64,000 bases of DNA from Silene latifolia (GCF_048544455.1 NC_133534.1:220438292-220502291), one strand, 5' to 3'; counted from the first letter of the stretch, positions 11,196 through 23,504 are shown. Notes: generated by a model from the sequence alone, not told the origin. Numbers and translations are program-made.

Positions 11196-11844
11196 GTAGT
11201 AGTGCGATATGGTTGCCCACATGAGATCATCAATAACAATGGATAACATTTCCAGGCTGAGACTGAGCAACTACTAGCCAAATACAAGATCAAACACCAC
11301 CATTCCTCGCCATACAGACCTCAAACTAATGGCGCGGTAGAGGCAGCTAACAAGAATGTCGTCACTATCCTCAAGAAAATGATCGACAATTATCGCGATT
11401 GGCCCAAAAAAATACCATTCGCTTTGTGGTGTTATCGCACATCAGTTAGGACGCCCACTGAGGCTACTCCTTTCTACTTGACATACGGTATATAAGCTGT
11501 ACAACCAGTTGAACTAGAAATCCTGTAACACCCCCATATACCGAGGAGCCTTAACCAGACCTTCCTTAGCATATAGAGGCATTACCATCTTGGTTGCCCG
11601 AGGTAAGTAATCATCAAAAGTCGATAAAAGAACAATTATAGTTTTATTACAAGCGTTACAACTAAATAATACAATAAAGGTACAACTCGTCAGCTACACG
11701 TTATCTCTAACCGAACTCGTGACATCATACCTCCGGCCAAGACTCCAGCTGTCAACCACATCAACACCTGCTACGTCTGACTTCTCACCATAAGGGATCA
11801 CGGCAGACACACAAACAAACAAGACAACCACACAAGGTCAGTAA

Positions 11845-13121
11845 TGTTGAAAATGTAGATCTATATACTCAACATATTCATATATGTTTTATTTAATTTA
11901 ATCATAAAATTAATTGGTGATCTTATGCATGCAAACAATAAAATAGTTAAAGAAGAAATATATATCTTACATTGGTATTTCGGTTTTTATGGGCACAAGT
12001 GAGTTCTCCTACTCACTTGTTCTTGAGCACTCCAAATGGAAGAACAAGGATTCAAGTATAGAATCCCTCCCAAAAGCATATACCCAAGGATAACTCATAA
12101 TAACCAATATTATTTAGATATAGTAATAATATTAGTTTTACTTAAAATATGACACAAAATAAATTGTATTTTTTCTCTTGAATATTTCGGTCAAGAGGGA
12201 GTATTTTGTGAGGTTTTTATTTCTCTAGAAATCTCATAAGATGTGTAGAGAGAAAGCATTTTTCTTACACTAGAAAAATATAAAAGATGTGAATGAATAA
12301 TTGTAGAGGAAACATCCTCTATTATCCAAGTGAAAACCGGTTGGAGGAAGTATGATGTCCAATGCATGGGCTAGTTTTTCTACCCAAGAAAAATAGGCAT
12401 GCAATGCTACAAGTTAGGTTTTCATCATTGTGTTTTCCACTTAAACAATTAACACAATTTCTCCACTAACTCCCTCCATAATTTCGGCACTTTCATTATA
12501 AAATGGATGGTCCATTTTATTTTGTCATTTGTCAATTGTGACATATGTGACATATAACTTGACATGTGAAATTGTAATGTATTTTTAACATATTAAAAAT
12601 CAACATACTCATAAAATATGTCATATACAAAATCGACTAGTAATTCGTAATTACTTGTACCAAAAGTGTTTTTAGAATTATAAACTACAACATTCGTATT
12701 TATAATAATTTATTCATTCCGTTTCAATTGTTTCGTAAACAATAATTTCATCTAAGTAATAAAACAATTCGATTACTTAGACCGTGTCTCATTTAATCAT
12801 ATAATAAGATACGTTAATTATACTTACAAAATCATCCGTCAATTTTAAGCAATTTAATTAACTCGTATCGGTATACGATTAATTAAATAATCAATTAAGA
12901 GTATTTCCCTATAGGTATGACCTAAGGGGATCAACTGATCACCACCGTCGCATGACAAGATAATGTCAAACTCTAGTTAGCCAATCATTACCGATATGTG
13001 TGGACCAGTTGATTTGTAAAATATTACATCCCACATGTATTCTTAAAATGAGATTTAAACATGTGATCATCATGATCAACTGTTGTGATCGCATTATTGT
13101 CGGAGGACACATATTCCAACA
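11845..13121 (-). repeat. Copia A LTR, left (functional 3')
   Basis: The 1,277-bp LTR starts TGTTGAAAATGTAGATC and ends ATATTCCAACA. It is nearly identical to 19331-20597. Small indels, for example an extra ATATGTGAC unit near 12540, separate the two copies. Confidence 0.94.
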
Positions 13122-13140
13122 ATCTCCCACTTGTCCTCGA
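13122..13140 (-). other. Polypurine tract of copia A
   Basis: On the minus strand GACAAGTGGGAGAT directly precedes the LTR start TGTTGG. This AAGTGGGAGAT form is the usual plus-strand primer of plant copia elements. The same sequence sits at 39096 and 48390 in copies B and C. Confidence 0.85.
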
Positions 13141-13870
13141 CAAGTGTACGTCACCAATTCTCTTGTCCTATTACTATCTCCCACTCAATGCAACGTGTCT
13201 TTCAGGTCGTACTTGCAAGTGATCATATCGAGAGTGGTTTCCTCGATCTGGAGAATAACTGATTGACCGGAATTATCCATCATGGATACCTTCCGAGCGT
13301 GGCCACGCATTTCCAGTTCATTACTCCTCGAGTGGCCCTGAGATATTGTTATAACCCTGACTAGGGGTGAACAATTCCTATCGCACTCATTCCCTTCGAC
13401 TAGCCACAGCCATCATAACCCAAAATATGCCCATTTGACCCCATTTACGAAGGTCGTAGTAACACAAATCAAAGTTAATCTGAAACTGTGCCATCTTAGA
13501 CGAATAGTCTTTAGTCAAAAGAATCGACTCATTAGAATACTATAGTAGCTCTCGCCACGACCAGGCTATATAAATTTGCCAGAACTCTATAAGCGGTGAT
13601 CGCCCGACAAAGTGTTCCTAATGATCACCGCCTATGTGATCGACTAGTCATCTCACATGACTCTATGGCACTTGAACTTGCCATAAATCGCATCACATTC
13701 TAGTCACTTCGAGACGTCACCTCATACAAGCGACTATGGGCTAATACTATGTTAATCCGGGTTCACTTTAACGGGGTTCAATGTCGTCTCTACAACCCGT
13801 TTGGATGTAACAAAGTATAATAAAAGAGTTTTAAACTAAAACTCGAACGACAAATGCAATTATCACATAT
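13141..13870 (-). other. Copia A 3' non-coding region
   Basis: About 0.7 kb between the end of pol and the polypurine tract on the minus strand. It is highly similar to 39115-39840 and 48410-49140 and has no coding frame. A conserved non-coding stretch of this size downstream of RNase H is typical of this copia group. Confidence 0.6.
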
Positions 13871-16800
13871 GAATAGTCAATGCCTGATTACTATTTCATA
13901 TTCTATAATCTAATTTGATCTTGAATGTAGTTGTTCATCTCAATTTAATTGAAATGACATGACTTATCATGCTAAGATTATGAGAAGGCTTTGGTTAGTA
14001 GGTTTTATAAACTTCTTGTACCTTACTCAACCCTACTACATACTCGTTTTCCTTTGTAATGTATACATTTGCATTACAAAACTTTCTGAGTACGTGTCGA
14101 GATCCAATCAAGACATAGGCCCTCTAGCCTAAGAATAGCTCCCACTGTTTTCACAGTGTGCGGGACTCATCTTTCTTGCACATCTCATGATTGCAAGTGT
14201 ACTCAATTTCCGTTATAAATATCTCTCATTGTTCTTTATTGCCTAGAACGATTCTAGAAAATCTACTTCTTAATTAACATTGCCACAATGGTATCTTAAC
14301 CATCCTAATTTGTTTTGATTATGGTTTTGTCGGAAACCATGTGAAATCTCAATTGTCAATTGTCATTTGTGTAACACCCTTACACAAAATTGCATCATAA
14401 ACACTTTGCTTCACTTCCTTAATGCTTCTGCAAGCACTTAAGGGTAATCTTTATGGCTTACTTGGTAAAGATTACTTAAATTCGATTTTGAAAACAATTC
14501 ATCATACTCAAAGTATATGAAGTGTTATACATCATTACTTATTTAATTGATCCGGCAGCGGAAGCAAATGGAATCAATCAAATATGTTCAATTTTAATTG
14601 AACTAGTCATGAATCTTATCAACATACGACTTCTTATTGACGCTAATATCATGTGGATTTATCTTCATAAATCCGGATATTCAAGATGTATTATATTACT
14701 CCAAAAGTCTTAAATCATTCGCAATGATCAATATGTCATCCACATATAAGACTAATTAAAATTTTCGTAACTCCCACTAAACTCCATGTATAAACACAAC
14801 TTCTCGACTTATCGAGAAAAGTTTTATAACATGATCAAATCATTGATTCCAACTCATTGATGTCCTACTTAAGATTCTCTCTTAAGTTTCACATTATCTT
14901 AGGATTGCAAGAATCTACAAAACTCAAGACATGTATTGAATACATTCCTTCTATTGAAGAAGTGGGTTTTAGATTCACTCGCTATGTATTTCATAATAAT
15001 GAAACACAATCCCTAAGAAGATCCAAATAGACTTAAGCATTTCAACTAGCGCAAAACCCTTTGCCACCAATCAAGCCTTGAAAACTGTCTTTATTAGTGC
15101 AAAACCCTTTGACACTAATCAAGCCTTTTATTTCGGATTTTCATGGTTCTAAGCCTTGTATTGAGTTGTGACTTAAACACTCTTATGTAAGTCATTTGTT
15201 GATTACTTTCCAGAAGTAATTAACTTGAATCAAACAATTTCTTTGTAAGTTGTAAGCTTTTTACTTTCTTAAAAGTAGCATGAATTCATCATTTTTAACA
15301 AGTGACGAATTTAACCTCCTAGGTTTTAAAGAAACAATATCTTACACAAAACGTCTTATGTAGTCAAGAAAGACCAGTTTCTTGCGACATAATATTCTCT
15401 GTGGCATTCTTTGTGGCTCTTGAATAATTTCTCCCACTCTGTCTTCTAGAAATAAACTTGTATTTTAGAAAGACAGCTTCATGAGCCGCAAACCCGTCGT
15501 ACTCGTGATAATTGAAAGGGAAAAATGAGCATTTGTTTCTTGTGAAAACTTACAAACATGGTACCCTTACCATTTCATATCTCATATGATTCGATTTAGT
15601 GGAAAAATAATTTAGACAAAAATGATAATATCCCCAAAAGGATCAAGTAACTCAAAGTAACTTGATTGAAGTTCAAACCCTATCGAATAGCGTTTGATTT
15701 CTTATCCAACCACACATTATTCCATAATGCGTGCTAAGAGAGATTAACTTGTGATACTATATCACATTTCCTTTGGCTTATATCAAAGTCTTCACTTTGA
15801 TAATCCCATCACGACTAAATCGTGATTCCTTGAACTTTTTAAACTTCTTCAAAGATTTTTCTATTTACCTTATTAAGTGAACACATTAGCGTCAACTTAA
15901 ATCGTTAGTAAAAGAAAATGATCAACCTATTTTGGATCGATGATTTACAACCTCAATCTCCTTTTCAACCAAAAGGCACGAGACATCTTGCTTTGAATAC
16001 AAGATACGCATATACCATTAACAATCTAATGGTTTCAAGAGTACTCGATAACTCTTTGCGTTCATCATTCCAAAATTTAAGGTTTAATCTTGGGTTACCA
16101 ATTTGAATCTTACATCATCTACATGATATATCATTCTAGTTTGGTTTAGAATATAATCACCTTGATAATGGGCTAGCCATACATCAAATCGTGTTGTATA
16201 GGGTCACAAAAGTGAAAACCTCTTTTGTATCTTAACAAGTTTATATTCTTATTTAGAGTTTATGCACTTAATAGTCACAATTAAGTACAACTTTAAATCC
16301 AAAAACTAGATTGAGTACACAATTACTCTATCTCTCGACATTATTGTTGCTAGTCGTCATATTCTAATCATCTTATGTGTCGAATACAATGATGAAAACC
16401 TCCACTGGTTTCTAATATTGACGAAGTGGTACTAGCAAAATTTATGTTTAATCAAATAAACATTTAAAGAAGAAGGTCCCATTAGATGTCCCACAACTAA
16501 CTTGTTGATTCTTCAATAATTTGGGGTAGTTTCCTTTCTTCTGTCCAACATTTAAGACAATGGAAACTTTATCGGTCGGGATTGATAGGTTTAGTATCGT
16601 TATTCTCAACAACTTTACTTTTAACATTACCTTGTATCAATTCCATTATAATTTTTACTTCTTGAACCTCATTCTCATCTTAACGGTTTAAGAGAATGCT
16701 CCCACTTATTTCAATGAGTCTTTGCTTTGAGAAGCAAAATTGAATTCATGAAGATTACTCTTCATTTGTTCTTTTTAGTTTTAAAACTTTCATTGAAGTG

Positions 16801-17100
16801 GTTGCGATATTTTGGTCAATTACGAATTCCAACAAATCTAATTACCAAAACAATTTATCATTTCAAGGTACTTAATTCAATTAAGTATATGAAAAACAAT
16901 CCATTGTAAGTAGATGTGTTAGTCAAGAATCAAAAACCTGTTTGATAATGAATAACTTTAATCTATATTCTTTACAAGAGATCCTTAGCAATGGTACATT
17001 TGAGGTTTTAGAAGCAAATTCATATTTGTCTTTAGTTACGATGTTTTAATGGAGATTTGAATCAAAAATCGAAATGATATCGTATATGAATGTGGTAAAG
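13871..17100 (-). pseudogene. pol: Decayed copia gag-pol of element A
   Basis: Read on the minus strand, two landmarks identify copia pol. The RT active-site box reads LYVDDILIIAND at about 14717-14749 (YVDDI codons at 14732-14746). The integrase C-terminal region reads DGFAAHEAVFL...KFISRRQSGR at about 15435-15500, matching the 'AVFLE..F.S' stretch of plant copia integrases. Stops and frameshifts occur every few dozen codons between them, so no long frame remains. I could not find a clear gag zinc knuckle. Copies B and C show the same landmarks and similar decay, which suggests the family spread as already defective copies mobilised by a partner. Confidence 0.75.
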
Positions 17101-17237
17101 AAATAGAACAATGTAATAACGGAATAGTGGAAAACTTAACATTTATCGTTATAATAATACTTGTAAACAAGTATAGCATTTACATAGTGACCTCTACCCA
17201 ACTATGATAAATGATTCCAAGATCCAAATTCATATTA

Positions 17238-17605
17238 ACTTGGGCACGGTGTGGCTGATACATCCCTTATCAATATAACTCGGTGGATTAACATTTTAAT
17301 CGATTCTACTTTTAGAACTCTTGGTCGATAAAATTACATTAACTTTTATCTTTAGCCCAAAACACATCCGACAAGGGCACGGTGTGGCCGATACATCCCT
17401 TATCAAAAACTTTTGTTGAGTTCAACCCAAATTTCAAATAAATGTGTCCATGATCCAAATCCACATCAACTTGGGCACGGTGTGGCCGATACATCCCTTA
17501 TCAACATGAATTCGGTGGATAGACATTTATCACCCACTTCCCCTACGTAACAAGGTTTGTACCCCAGTGTGGCCGAGCGCACTCCCTCACGAAATAGGTT
17601 TTCAT
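17238..17605 (-). repeat. Repeated GGGCACGG units in copia A
   Basis: Three near-identical units (17238, 17371, 17470) share GGGCACGGTGTGGCYGAT followed by ACATCCCTTATCAA; a fourth, weaker one (CAGTGTGGCCGAGC) is at about 17573. Spacing is 90-130 bp. On the minus strand they sit between the leader and the region where gag should be. Confidence 0.75.
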
Positions 17606-17699
17606 GGTTTCTACTCTTTGGTAAGGCTAAGTCTCAATTGTTTATTTTAGCGAGAGGTCATGTCAATTTATTATCTATCACGTTTTAAGTGAACTAAAG

Positions 17700-19315
17700 C
17701 GGTGAACTACGATAATTATAATTGACACGGTCGAAGTACTCGATTAAATGAAAATGCATGTTTTAGTTATGGCGATTTAGCGATGCATGCGACATATAAA
17801 TAAAATGGAAAGCATAAAAATAAATCCTAGTATGGCCTTCCTAAAATAGAAAATCTAATTAACTATTACATATTCGGAAACCAACTCCATTGGTCCCTTG
17901 AACTTCGGTTGAGGCATGCATCTCGAGGCAACACCGTCTTTATGTATCGTCTTTCTTGAGTGACATCGTCTTCAAGGAACTCCGAAATAATTAAATTACA
18001 TAACAAATTACATAATTTCCTATTATACATTTGTAATTAAAATAAAATAAATCTATTAAATTAAAAAACGGTGATACAAGATCACAATAAATTACAACCG
18101 AATCGATATTCCCATACATTTCGGGTAATACCAATTAAAACTAAGGCCATACTAAGTAAAAATTACATAATTCAAAAATTACATAAAATAAAATTATGAC
18201 AATCATAAATAAAATGCAGCATTATAATATGTATGAACATGCCCAATTTTATTCCAAATCGCCTTTAAGGAGCCAATATCGTATATTACACGGTTTTTAC
18301 GGATTTGCGTGATTCAACGTTTTATAATCACGATAATTACATAAATTCATATTTATGCACAAGTTAATTACCCTAACTTCTTAGGACTCAAAATTAGTCT
18401 TCACTAACTATTTGACTATAATTAACTCATATTTTTTAAAATTGTTCATTAAAGGACCCAAAATTACAATAAAATGCTATAAACATCAAATAAATCACCA
18501 AAAATTCAAATAAATTTGAAATTTGAAATTTAAACTCATGAACATTCTGGAAAAATATCATGACACTCATAATGTTCAAAAACTTAGTTGAAAAATTTCG
18601 AAAGTTATCGGGAAAAACAATGTTGCGGTTTATCGGATTTATCAATAAAAATCATAAAAACATGAGAAAAATTATATTCATCAACTTTTCAATTTTAGAT
18701 CTGAAAAAGATAATAAAATTCAACATGTGACGTTTTTTCTTAGTCATGAAGTATGTTTTAGCAATTTTTCACTAATTAAGTCACTATTTATGCTATTTTT
18801 CATCAAAAATCCATAAATCATGCATGAAGACTTCATTATAGCCAATTATTTTACATACATCTTGGAAAATTGCATGTAACAACATACTAAATTTTTATGA
18901 CCAGATTCAAAATATTTCTCATATTAACCTATTTTTCATTTAAATTCGATTTTTATCATGAAAAATCCATTTTTTGAGCATAAGAACTCATAAAATTATG
19001 AAAATTTCCAGATCATCTAAAAATAATATATTTGAAAACATATCCAAAAACCATTGGAAAATTCTAAGTTTAGCTAATTTTCATCCAAAAATGACATTTT
19101 TATCATAAAAATCACATTTTAATGCCAATATTATATAAAATGAACAATAAAATCCATAAATTAACCAAAATATCCTAAATATATTTTAAGATCAGAAAAT
19201 TTAACATGCTTAAATGAATTTCGTGATATATCATAATAACACAAATTTATAAGTTTTATATGTTAATCGTATAACTCGGAAAAATTATAACCGATTTGTA
19301 TGCAAACAACCAAAG
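17700..19315 (-). other. Copia A leader, AT-rich
   Basis: On the minus strand this follows the primer site. It is about 1.6 kb of very AT-rich sequence with no convincing frame, strongly conserved with 43640-45275 and 53050-54660. Confidence 0.6.
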
Positions 19316-19330
19316 GCTCATGATACCGCT
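19316..19330 (-). other. Primer binding site of copia A (tRNA-iMet type)
   Basis: On the minus strand AGCGGTATCATGAGCC follows the LTR end. This matches the initiator-tRNA-Met primer site of plant copia elements (TGGTATCAGAGCC) with small changes. Copy B, with CGGTATCAAGAGCCACGG, is closer to the consensus. Confidence 0.75.
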
Positions 19331-20597
19331 TGTTGGAAATATAGATCTATATACTCAACATATTCATATATGTTTTATTTAATTTAATCATAAAATTAAT
19401 TGGTGATCTTATGCATGCAAACAATAAAATAGTTAAAGAAGAAATCTATATCTTACATTGGTATTTCGGTTTTTATGGGCACAAGTGAGTTCTCCTACTC
19501 ACTTGTTCTTGAGCACTCCAAATTGAAGAACAAGGATTCAAGTATAGAATCCCTCCCAAAAGCATATACCCAAGGAAAACTCATAATAACCAATATTATT
19601 TAGATCTAGTAATAATATTAGTTTTACTTAAAATATGACACAAAATAAATTGTATTTTTTTCTCTTGAATATTTCGGTCAAGAGGGAGTATTTTGTGAGG
19701 TTTTTATTTCTCTAGAAATCTCATAAGATGTGTAGAGAGAAAGCATTTTCCTTACACTAGAAAAATATAAAAGATGTGAATGAATAATTGTAGAGGAAAC
19801 ATCCTCTATTATCCAAGTGAAAACCGGTTGGAGGAAGTATGATGTCCAATGCATGGGCTAGTTTTTCTACCCAAGAAAAATAGGCATGCAATGCTACAAG
19901 TTAGGTTTTCATCATTGTGTTTTCCACTTAAACAATTAACACAATTTCTCCACTAACTCCCTCCATAATTTCGGCACTTTCATTATAAAATGGATGGTTC
20001 ATTTTATTTTGTCATTTGTCAATTGTGACATATAACTTGACATGTGAAATTGTAATGTATTTTTAACATATTAAAAATCAACATACTCATAAAATATGTC
20101 ATATACAAAATCGACTAGTAATTCGTAATTACTTGTACCAAAAGTGTTTCCGAATTATAAACTACAACATTATGTATTTATAATAATTTATTCATTCCGT
20201 TTCAATTGTTTCTGTAAACAATAATTTCATCTAAGTAATAAAACAATTCGATTACTTAAACCGTGTCTCATTTAATCATATAATTAGATACGTTAATTAT
20301 ACTCACAAAATCATCCGTCAATTTTAAGCAATTTAATTAACTCGTATCGGTATACGATTAATTAAATAATCAATTAAGAGTATTTCCCTATAGGTATGAC
20401 CTAAGGGGATCAACTGATCACCACCGTCGCACGACAGTAATGTCAAACTCTATTCAGCCAATCATTACCGATATGTGTGGACCAGTTGACTGTAAAATAT
20501 TACATCCCATTTGTATTCTTAAAATGAGATTTAAACATGTGATCATCATGATCAACAGTTGTGATCGCATTATTGTCGGAGGACACATATTCCAACA
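19331..20597 (-). repeat. Copia A LTR, right (functional 5')
   Basis: The 1,267-bp LTR starts TGTTGGAAATATAG and ends ATATTCCAACA. It ends directly against the AGTAA target duplication at 20598. Confidence 0.94.
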
Positions 20598-21410
20598 AGT
20601 AACTGAGGTAAGACACAACATAAACCAACAACAACCGTCAACACAATACCCACACAATCAGTCACGCACAATAATACCCACTCCAATCAATCTCCGTCAC
20701 CGACTGTCCGTTGGACCAGCCCTGCCAGTGGGGGACCGCAGCCGTTCCCACCTAAGCCCCGCTCATCATCTCGAGCGATAACCCTATCCCATTAATGTGC
20801 ACATCCCCTCCCGTGGCGGGTTCCACGGAGGGCGAAACTAGGGCGTGAAGCCACTCCCGCAAGTGACTCCACTCAGCCAAGGACGCACCTCGAGAACCAC
20901 AGACAAACAATCACAGACAGCTGCAACACAATGACAACCGACCTCCAGCATACACCCACCAACTATCAAGTATACTCAACTATACGACCAAAACAACAAA
21001 ACAACACACTACAACAACAACGCAGCAACCGACACACTAGACACTCAACAGAAACTGAGTAGGTGAACCTACCTTTAAGTAACTGCGATGATTCCACACC
21101 CATACACGCAACACCCAGCAAACAAGCAACACCTATACACACAATACAACATATATCACTACCAAACTAACCCTAACTGCAAGGACAAATATACGGATGA
21201 TGACGACGACATACCTACATGAGGAAACCTGGCAAAGGACCGCTACCCGACTCAAGCTATACACTCCTAAGGCACAAGGACCTTCAAAGGTTCCCATGGA
21301 AGGTATTTGGTGAAGGGAAAAGGAAGGGACGACATTTAAGTTTAGAAGAAAGAGGCGGAAATGATTTGCGGATATAGGAAAACACGATCATAAACCCTCG
21401 CTGAAAAGAC

Positions 21411-21507
21411 GCTACTCGATCGAGTAACTAACATACTCGATTGAGTGGCTCCTACTCGATCGAGCATCCAAGCTACTCGATCGAGTAGCCTCTACTCTAT
21501 CGAGTAC
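21411..21507 (-). repeat. TCGATCGA palindrome array in F LTR
   Basis: Five sites in under 100 bp: 21413-21426, 21434-21447, 21452-21465, 21473-21488 and 21492-21506. The site at 21473 is the perfect 16-bp palindrome CTACTCGATCGAGTAG; the others vary by one or two bases. Spacing is 18-21 bp, about two helical turns. On the minus strand the array lies in the U3 part of the LTR. Confidence 0.88.
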
Positions 21508-21617
21508 CACCCACAACTCCAGGCACAAAGTACTATGGCACGCCATCCTAAGCACCATTACCGCTCCCATGGTCGGTCAATGCTGGTCAACGGGTCCCTA
21601 AAAGAGCGGGTATTACA

Positions 21618-21655
21618 ATCTTCCCCCCTTAAAAAGAACTTCGTCCCCGAAGTTC
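21618..21655 (-). promoter_or_regulatory. Polypurine tract and hairpin of F
   Basis: On the minus strand, an 8-bp stem with a GGGA loop (GAACTTCG-GGGA-CGAAGTTC, 21636-21655) is followed by a purine tract AAGGGGGGAAGAT (ending 21618) and then the LTR start TGTAATACCC. The purine tract would prime plus-strand DNA synthesis. The hairpin lies directly upstream of it. Confidence 0.8.
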
Positions 21656-21703
21656 AACTTACCCTTCCCCAAAACACCAGATACTGAAACAAGATCAACG
21701 TCT

Positions 21704-22999
21704 TGTTGGGAAATGTGTCCTCAACAATAGTGCGATCACATGATTTAAATATCATTATTAAATCTCATACTAAGAATACGTGAGGGAGGATTCTTTATAC
21801 GATCAATGATCGACCGTCATTAATCGGTAATGATTGGCTAACTAGAGTTTGACATTACTGTCGTGTGACGGTGGTGGTCAGTTGATCCCTTTAGGTCACA
21901 CCTATAGGATGAGGCCCAAATAGATATTTAATTAATTGTATGCGATACGAATTAATTAATTCCTTAATTATGGGAGTGCAATTTTGCGTCTTATTTTAAT
22001 GTGATTAAATAAGATTAAATTTAGTAATTAAGTGTTATATTACTAAAATTGTTGAGGTATTATATAAGTTTTGAGGTAGAGGTAATTAGTTATTTAAAGT
22101 TACAAGAAGTTGTAATTTTAACTAACTAGTAATTATGGGACCCATTATATGATGATATAATGGTAGTATACTACTCAAAAAGTGGATTGTATATTATATT
22201 ATTATTTGTAATATTTAAGTGTTAAATGATTACATTAATAATTAAATATGTAAGATAGTTAAACATATGACTTATAAGCATTTGTGGGAGAAATGACAAA
22301 AGGCAAAAATGGACCAAATAAGGACCAAATTTTTGGCCATAATAAGAGCACATAAGATGCTCTTTTGTCTTATGTTGATGTTGGTTATTGTGTGATTGTG
22401 ACACATCACACTAGCCTTTACATGCTACATCTTACACCTAGGCTTCCTACACTCTACCTACAATATACAAACAAGTAAAAACAAAAGGGCAAGATTCCCC
22501 CTTTGCTTATGCCAACCGGTTTTGGCTCCTTAAATGGGCAAAAATCTTGCTCATTTTTGTGTCTCTAGTTTTACTTGTATTCTCTCAATATTTTCCCTCA
22601 CATGCAATTGCATAAATCTCTCATAAATACTAATACATTAAATCTATTACTAGAAGTAGTAATAATAGAAATATTAGTATCATTAAGGTAACATTTCTAC
22701 TACATATCTAGTTAATATTAGTAGAAATTTTTGGGATTAATCTTGGGTGCAATTTATTGGAGTGGCTTCTATACTTGGAGTCTTAGGAGGATCATCCATC
22801 ATATTTAGCTCAAGAACAAGTGAAGGAAGGTGACCTTACTTGTGCCCATATTTTCGAACCATTTAACAATGTAAGGAACATAGTTTTTCTTATAAATATT
22901 TCATTTTGTTATGCATGCACTAGATCTAAAGAACAAATAATTAACAAGTTAATTAGTTCACTATTAGAGGAGTCTAATAATAGGTATATAAACCTAACA
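21704..22999 (+). mobile_element. Solo copia LTR, plus orientation
   Basis: A single 1,296-bp LTR of the copia family, opposite in orientation to A, B and C. It starts TGTTGGGAAATGTGTCCTC and ends ATAAACCTAACA. It is flanked by CGTCT on the left (21699-21703) and CGTCA on the right (23000-23004), a 4-of-5 match consistent with an aged target duplication. No internal region is present, so it probably arose by recombination between two LTRs. Its terminal CCCAACA-type end groups it with element B. Confidence 0.82.
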
Positions 23000-23465
23000 C
23001 GTCACCGCTCTACCGACATAGGTCACTACTCCCTAGAAATACTATACGTCATGTCATCATCATCAAGTGTCTAACACACCATGTCTAACACACCACATAG
23101 ATCGACTTCTACAACCTATCACTTGAAGTACCAACCTCATAACATGGACCAACACAACCCACGACTACACTGCTACTTACAACTCTTAGCCTCGCACGAA
23201 GAGATGCTACCTTTACTAGTACGCGACTATCAAAACGAAACATGCCACATAACACAACTATGTCACCCAATGGTTCTATGACATCGTAACTATCTCTCTA
23301 TGACCGTCTTTTCATAGCACATTCAACTTTTACTTCAACATACAAATTACTCAACCAACACATGAAAACCATTGTAGCGTCGTGTTGAAATGTAATAGAA
23401 ATAATAGAAAACATTATAAACAAATAACAAAATAATTGTAATATCTACCTTTTGTTTTGCGACAT

Positions 23466-23504
23466 TACTCTTCCCCTCTAAAAGGAACTTCGTCCCCAAA
23501 GTTC
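23466..23504 (-). promoter_or_regulatory. Second hairpin and purine block in F
   Basis: The minus strand reads GAACTTTG-GGGA-CGAAGTTC (23485-23504) followed by CTTTTAGAGGGGAAGAG. It mirrors the block at 21618-21655, but no clear LTR start follows it. The stem is complete only as minus-strand RNA, where the changed base makes a G-U pair. It may be an inner copy of the 3' signal or the remains of another element. Confidence 0.6.

Larger units (their letters stand above)
7016..11204. mobile_element. CACTA-2, non-autonomous CACTA transposon
   Basis: The terminal inverted repeat CACTACTACAAAAT is found at the left end (7016) and, as its reverse complement, at the right end (11204). The element is flanked by the 3-bp target duplication CGA (7013-7015 and 11205-11207), the usual size for CACTA elements. 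Both ends are rich in short subterminal repeats. I find no TNP2 transposase or second-ORF remnant in the 4.2 kb, so it probably depended on proteins made elsewhere. The interior holds exon-like blocks on the minus strand, listed separately. It inserted into the integrase of K. Confidence 0.9.
6923..11523 (+). pseudogene. pol: Integrase core of K, split by CACTA-2
   Basis: Two blocks of one integrase flank CACTA-2. Block one (6923-7015) reads DYFTKWVEAASYTSLTAKN. Block two (11208-11523) starts RYGCPHEIINNNG and includes HHHSSPYRPQTNGAVEAANK. The frame is continuous across the CGA target duplication. In the DDE triad the first Asp (DYFTKW) and the Glu (NGAVEAAN) are visible, but the usual TDNG carrying the second Asp reads NNNG, so catalysis should be lost. 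Stops lie just after NNNG and after YLTYGI. The 3' end is cut at 11523 by the LTR of element F. Confidence 0.9.
11845..20597 (-). mobile_element. Copia element A (full length, antisense)
   Basis: An 8.75-kb Ty1/copia element with LTRs at both ends, flanked by a perfect 5-bp target duplication AGTAA (11840-11844 and 20598-20602). The primer site lies at the right inner edge and the polypurine tract at the left inner edge, so transcription would run right to left. The pol region is decayed but still readable around RT and integrase. It inserted into the LTR of element F. Confidence 0.95.
11524..21617 (-). mobile_element. 3' LTR of gypsy element F, split by copia A
   Basis: Without the inserted copia the LTR is about 1,336 bp (11524-11844 plus 20603-21617). 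It starts TGTAACACCCCC and ends GGGTATTACA on the plus strand, which read on the minus strand as TGTAATACCC...GGGTGTTACA. A polypurine tract abuts the right edge, so F runs on the minus strand and this is its 3' LTR. It inserted directly after GAACTAGAAATCC in the integrase of K. The second copy of the target duplication lies outside the window. The LTR contains a cluster of CTACTCGATCGAGTAG-type palindromes. Confidence 0.82.

Noticed and set aside
15918..16106. A 62-codon plus-strand frame (MINLFWIDDLQP...) conserved in all three copia copies (also 41870 and 51268)
   Set aside because: It lies opposite to the decayed copia pol and is shared only because the copies are near-identical; the few differences show no sign of coding constraint.
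21411..21507. Regularly spaced TCGATCGA repeats resembling a CRISPR-type array
   Set aside because: The units are palindromes with short, irregular spacers inside a plant LTR; nothing suggests a prokaryotic origin.
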